Assembly: GCA_963732695.1 (NCBI GenBank)
Contig: CAVTAP010000011.1
Span: 1 to 64,000 of the forward strand
DNA from: CADEDH01 sp963732695
Lineage (GTDB): Bacteria; Actinomycetota; Acidimicrobiia; Acidimicrobiales; SZUA-35
Direction: 5' to 3'
DNA length: 64,000 nt
Shown here: positions 61,670 through 64,000 of the stretch, piece after piece
Position numbering within the stretch: position 1 is the stretch's first letter
How the letters are laid out: every line of letters begins with the position of its first letter
Position numbers and translations under genes: made by a program
The notes under the pieces: model-generated
Database searches by the model: none
What the model saw: the letters and a program-made list of their open reading frames with translations, nothing else
What the model was told of the DNA's origin: nothing

Positions 61670-62817
61670 CGACACGAACCGCCAGCGGCCGTAAGGGCGA
61701 GACCCTCACCGATGAGCTGAAGCGGGGCCTCGACGCCCCCATCTGCCTCACCTGGGAGCTCACCTACGCCTGCAACCTGGCCTGCGTCCACTGCCTGAGC
61801 TCCTCGGGCCGGCGCGATCCGAACGAGCTGTCGACGGCCGAGGTGATCGACCTGATCGACCAGTTCGCCGCCATGCAGGTGTTCTACGTGAACATCGGCG
61901 GCGGCGAGCCCATGATCCGGCCCGACTTCTACGACCTGATCGACCACGCCACGTCCTCGGGCGTCGGCGTGAAGTTCTCCACCAACGGCTCGCGCATCGA
62001 CGCCGCCGGGGCCCGCCGCCTGGCCGGGATGGACTACACCGACATCCAGATCTCGATCGACGGGGCCGACGCCGCCACCAACGACGCGGTGCGGGGCCAG
62101 GGCTCGTTCGCCACGGCCACGGCGGCCATGGACCACCTGGCCGAGGCCGGGTTCGGGCCGTTCAAGATCAGCGTGGTCATGACCCGCCAGAACATCCCGC
62201 AGCTCGACGCCTTCGAGGCCCTGGCCGACCGGTACGGCGCCGAGCTGCGCCTCACCCGCCTCCGCCCGGCCGGCCGGGGGGCCGACTCGTGGCACGAGCT
62301 GCACCCGCAACCGGCCCAGCAGGTGGAGCTGTACAACTGGCTGATCGAGCGGCCCCACGTGCTCACGGGAGACTCGTTCTTCCATCTCAACGCCCTGGGC
62401 GACCAGAACCTGCCGGGCCTCAACCTGTGCGGGGCGGGCCGGGTGGTGTGCCTCATCGATCCCGTGGGCGACGTCTACGCCTGCCCCTTCGTGCTCCATG
62501 ACGAGTTCAAGGCCGGGAGTGTGCGTGATCCCGGCGGGTTCGCCGCCGTATGGCGCGCCTCGGACCTGTTCCGCTCGCTGCGGGAGCCTCAGTCGGCCGG
62601 AGCGTGCGCCTCCTGTGGCCAGTTCGACGCCTGCCAGGGCGGCTGCATGGCGGCCAAGTTCTTCACCGGCCTCCCCCTCGACGGCCCCGACCCGGAGTGC
62701 GTGACCGGCCACGGCGAGGCCGCCCTGGCCGGGGTGGTGGTCGGCGCCCGACCCGAACCGACCTCCAACCACTCCAAGCCGTCCCCCGTCGCCTTCATCT
62801 CCAAGCCCCGGCGCTGA
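61666..62817 (+). CDS. mftC: Mycofactocin radical SAM maturase MftC
   Basis: Radical SAM/SPASM enzyme of 383 residues that modifies the MftA C-terminal Val-Tyr. The SAM-cluster cysteines are C36, C40 and C43 in YACNLACVHC; NIGGGEPMIRPDF and KFSTNGSRID are family blocks. The SPASM domain has cysteines in LCGAGRVVCLIDPVGDVYACPF and CASCGQFDACQGGC. ATG 61666 overlaps the mftB stop. Confidence 0.95.
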   Translation: MTTRTASGRKGETLTDELKRGLDAPICLTWELTYACNLACVHCLSSSGRRDPNELSTAEVIDLIDQFAAMQVFYVNIGGGEPMIRPDFYDLIDHATSSGVGVKFSTNGSRIDAAGARRLAGMDYTDIQISIDGADAATNDAVRGQGSFATATAAMDHLAEAGFGPFKISVVMTRQNIPQLDAFEALADRYGAELRLTRLRPAGRGADSWHELHPQPAQQVELYNWLIERPHVLTGDSFFHLNALGDQNLPGLNLCGAGRVVCLIDPVGDVYACPFVLHDEFKAGSVRDPGGFAAVWRASDLFRSLREPQSAGACASCGQFDACQGGCMAAKFFTGLPLDGPDPECVTGHGEAALAGVVVGARPEPTSNHSKPSPVAFISKPRR

Positions 62818-62845
62818 GCCCCGGGCCAACCGATCCCTCCGGCCG

Positions 62846-63625
62846 ATGACGTCCGATCCCCAGCCCGAACCCATCGCCGGCGCCGAGCCCACCGGCGCGC
62901 CGGGCGCCCCGCCCGGCGACGACGGCCCCGGCCGGGCCACCCTGGTCACGGTCGAACGTCGGGGCCCGGTGGGGGTGGTCCATCTCGACGACGGCCGGGC
63001 CAACGCCCTGGGCCCGCCCATGCTGGCCGCCATCGAGGCCGCGTTCGACGAGATCGAGGCCGACCCCGAGTTGGGGGCCATCGTGGTGGTGGGCCGGCCC
63101 GGTCGGTTCAGCGCCGGATTCGACCTGAACCTGATCCGCTCGGGCGACACCGAAGCGGTGAAGGCCATGGTCCGCCGGGGCGGCGACCTGGTGATGCGCT
63201 GTTACGGCCCCGGCCTGCCGGTGGTGGCGGCCTGCACCGGCCACGCCCTGGCCGCCGGGGCCCTGCTGCTGTTGGGTTGCGACGTGCGGGTGGGGCCCGA
63301 CACCACCGGCCCCGAGGCCCCGAAGATCGGGCTCAACGAGGTGGCCATCGGGCTCACCCTCCCCCCGTGGGCCCTCGCCATCGCCAAGGAGCGCCTGAAC
63401 CCCCTCCATGCCCAGCGGGCCGTGGTCAACGGGCACCTGGCCGACGGGCCGACGGCGGTGGCGATGGGGTACCTCGACCTGGCGGTCCCACCAGAGGAGG
63501 TGGTGGAGCGGGCCGTGTACGAGGCCACGGTGCTGGCCGCGCTGGACCGGGCCGCCTACGCCGCCACCGTCGCCGCGTTCCGGGGGCCGGTGCTCGAAGC
63601 GATGGACCGCCGCAGCGGCCCATGA
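62846..63625 (+). CDS. Crotonase/enoyl-CoA hydratase family protein
   Basis: 259 residues with a Pro/Gly-rich leader, then the crotonase fold: VGVVHLDDGRANALGPPMLAAI, the oxyanion-hole segment GRFSAGFDLNLI and GLPVVAACTGHALAAGALLLLGCD. The first catalytic glutamate of hydratases is replaced (AAGALLLL), while the second (GLNEVAIGL) is present, so isomerase or thioesterase chemistry is as likely as hydration. It overlaps the next gene by four bases and follows mftC after 28 bases. Confidence 0.87.
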   Translation: MTSDPQPEPIAGAEPTGAPGAPPGDDGPGRATLVTVERRGPVGVVHLDDGRANALGPPMLAAIEAAFDEIEADPELGAIVVVGRPGRFSAGFDLNLIRSGDTEAVKAMVRRGGDLVMRCYGPGLPVVAACTGHALAAGALLLLGCDVRVGPDTTGPEAPKIGLNEVAIGLTLPPWALAIAKERLNPLHAQRAVVNGHLADGPTAVAMGYLDLAVPPEEVVERAVYEATVLAALDRAAYAATVAAFRGPVLEAMDRRSGP

Positions 63626-64000
63626 ACCTGCTGAGCCCGCTGGCCCTGCGCCACCACACGGCCCGGTGCCGGGTGCTGTTCGGGCCCCACGAGACGAACC
63701 TCGGCGACGGGCGGGCCTTTTCCAGCCGCCACGCCGCCTACTACCGGGCCCGGGCCGAGGGCGGCGCCGGGATCATCGTCACCGAGGAAGCGTCGGTCCA
63801 CCCCACCGACTGGCCCTACGAGCGCTGCCCCGACGCCGAAGGGGCCGGCCCGGGATGGGCCGACATCGCCGCCGCCTGCCACCCCACCGGCGCCCTGGTG
63901 GTGGCGGCGCTGGGCCACAGCGGCGGCCAGGGCAGCTCGGCCTACTCCCAGCGTGAGCTCTGGTCGCCGTCCGACGAGCCCGAGGTCAACAGCCGCGAGG
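63622..64000 (+). CDS. Old Yellow Enzyme/FadH-type flavin oxidoreductase (5' part, cut by window edge)
   Basis: N-terminal 126 residues of an NADH:flavin oxidoreductase. LALRHHTARCRVLFGPHETNLGDGRAFSSRHAAYYRARAEGGAGIIVTEEASVHPTDWPYER is the TIM-barrel opening with the FMN region, and ALVVAALGHSGGQGSS follows. Members of this family (mycofactocin system OYE proteins) are commonly encoded next to mftABC. ATG 63622 overlaps the crotonase stop. The C-terminal iron-sulfur and FAD domains, if present, lie outside the window. Confidence 0.82.
   Translation, partial: MNLLSPLALRHHTARCRVLFGPHETNLGDGRAFSSRHAAYYRARAEGGAGIIVTEEASVHPTDWPYERCPDAEGAGPGWADIAAACHPTGALVVAALGHSGGQGSSAYSQRELWSPSDEPEVNSRE

Overview
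The window is a very GC-rich, densely coded chromosomal segment of an actinobacterium. It carries a cell-division and cell-wall (dcw) cluster with SepF, YggT and DivIVA, a bacterial proteasome activator (Bpa), an MtrAB-LpqB signalling cassette, a PimB-like mannosyltransferase next to an SRPBCC protein, and a mycofactocin locus. The mixture, together with several conserved small proteins I cannot name, fits class Acidimicrobiia better than the classical mycolic-acid or Streptomyces groups. That placement is inference, not proof. I see no insertion sequence, prophage, CRISPR array, rRNA or tRNA.

Layout. 1-2.3 kb (minus): end of a surface-polysaccharide cluster (O-antigen ligase family protein, GT2 glycosyltransferase). 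2.5-8.8 kb (minus): dnaE, a possible GNAT-like protein, bpa and a phosphodiesterase. 8.9-10.0 kb (plus): Rrf2-type regulator and nitroreductase. 10.1-12.5 kb (minus): rluD, lspA and a TraR/DksA-like protein; ileS follows on plus. 16.0-34.7 kb (minus): one long dcw run, read mraZ, rsmH, ftsL, ftsI, murE, mraY, ftsW, murG, murC, murB, ftsQ, ftsZ, yggS, sepF, yggT, divIVA, mostly with 4-base start/stop overlaps. murF and murD are not in it. 35.1-47.6 kb: lipoate-ligase-family protein, HNH nuclease, ROK kinase, a MoxR-DUF58-transglutaminase operon, DUF3040 protein, LppM-like lipoprotein, dinB with a NUDIX hydrolase, and an inositol-monophosphatase family enzyme. 47.6-50.5 kb: mtrA-mtrB-lpqB. 50.5-59.3 kb: 6-phosphofructokinase, glycerol kinase, aminotransferase, a coiled-coil SMC/Rad50-like protein without a Walker A motif, SRPBCC protein, PimB-like glycosyltransferase and queG. 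59.3-64.0 kb (plus): BLUF photoreceptor, medium-chain dehydrogenase, then mftA-mftB-mftC, a crotonase and the start of an Old Yellow Enzyme family oxidoreductase.

How it works together. The dcw run supplies lipid II synthesis (MurE, MraY, MurG; MurC and MurB for the nucleotide precursor), the septal synthase pair (FtsW, FtsI), divisome scaffolds (FtsL, FtsQ, FtsZ, SepF) and the polar organiser DivIVA. Upstream of mraZ there is a readable promoter overlaid by four GTG boxes at exact 10-bp spacing (MraZ operator) and a perfect CGAAC-N4-GTTCG palindrome (LexA-type). The dnaE promoter region has three DnaA-box-like 9-mers. The right end is a mycofactocin redox-cofactor locus with candidate partner oxidoreductases.

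Four otherwise well-conserved genes (murC, glpK, queG and the BLUF gene) are interrupted by one-base frameshifts, three of them in queG. Because murC should be essential, I read most of these as probable assembly indels rather than true decay. A recurring double-hairpin element sits directly after stop codons of several genes and is tandemly triplicated (3 x 47 bp) in front of mftA.
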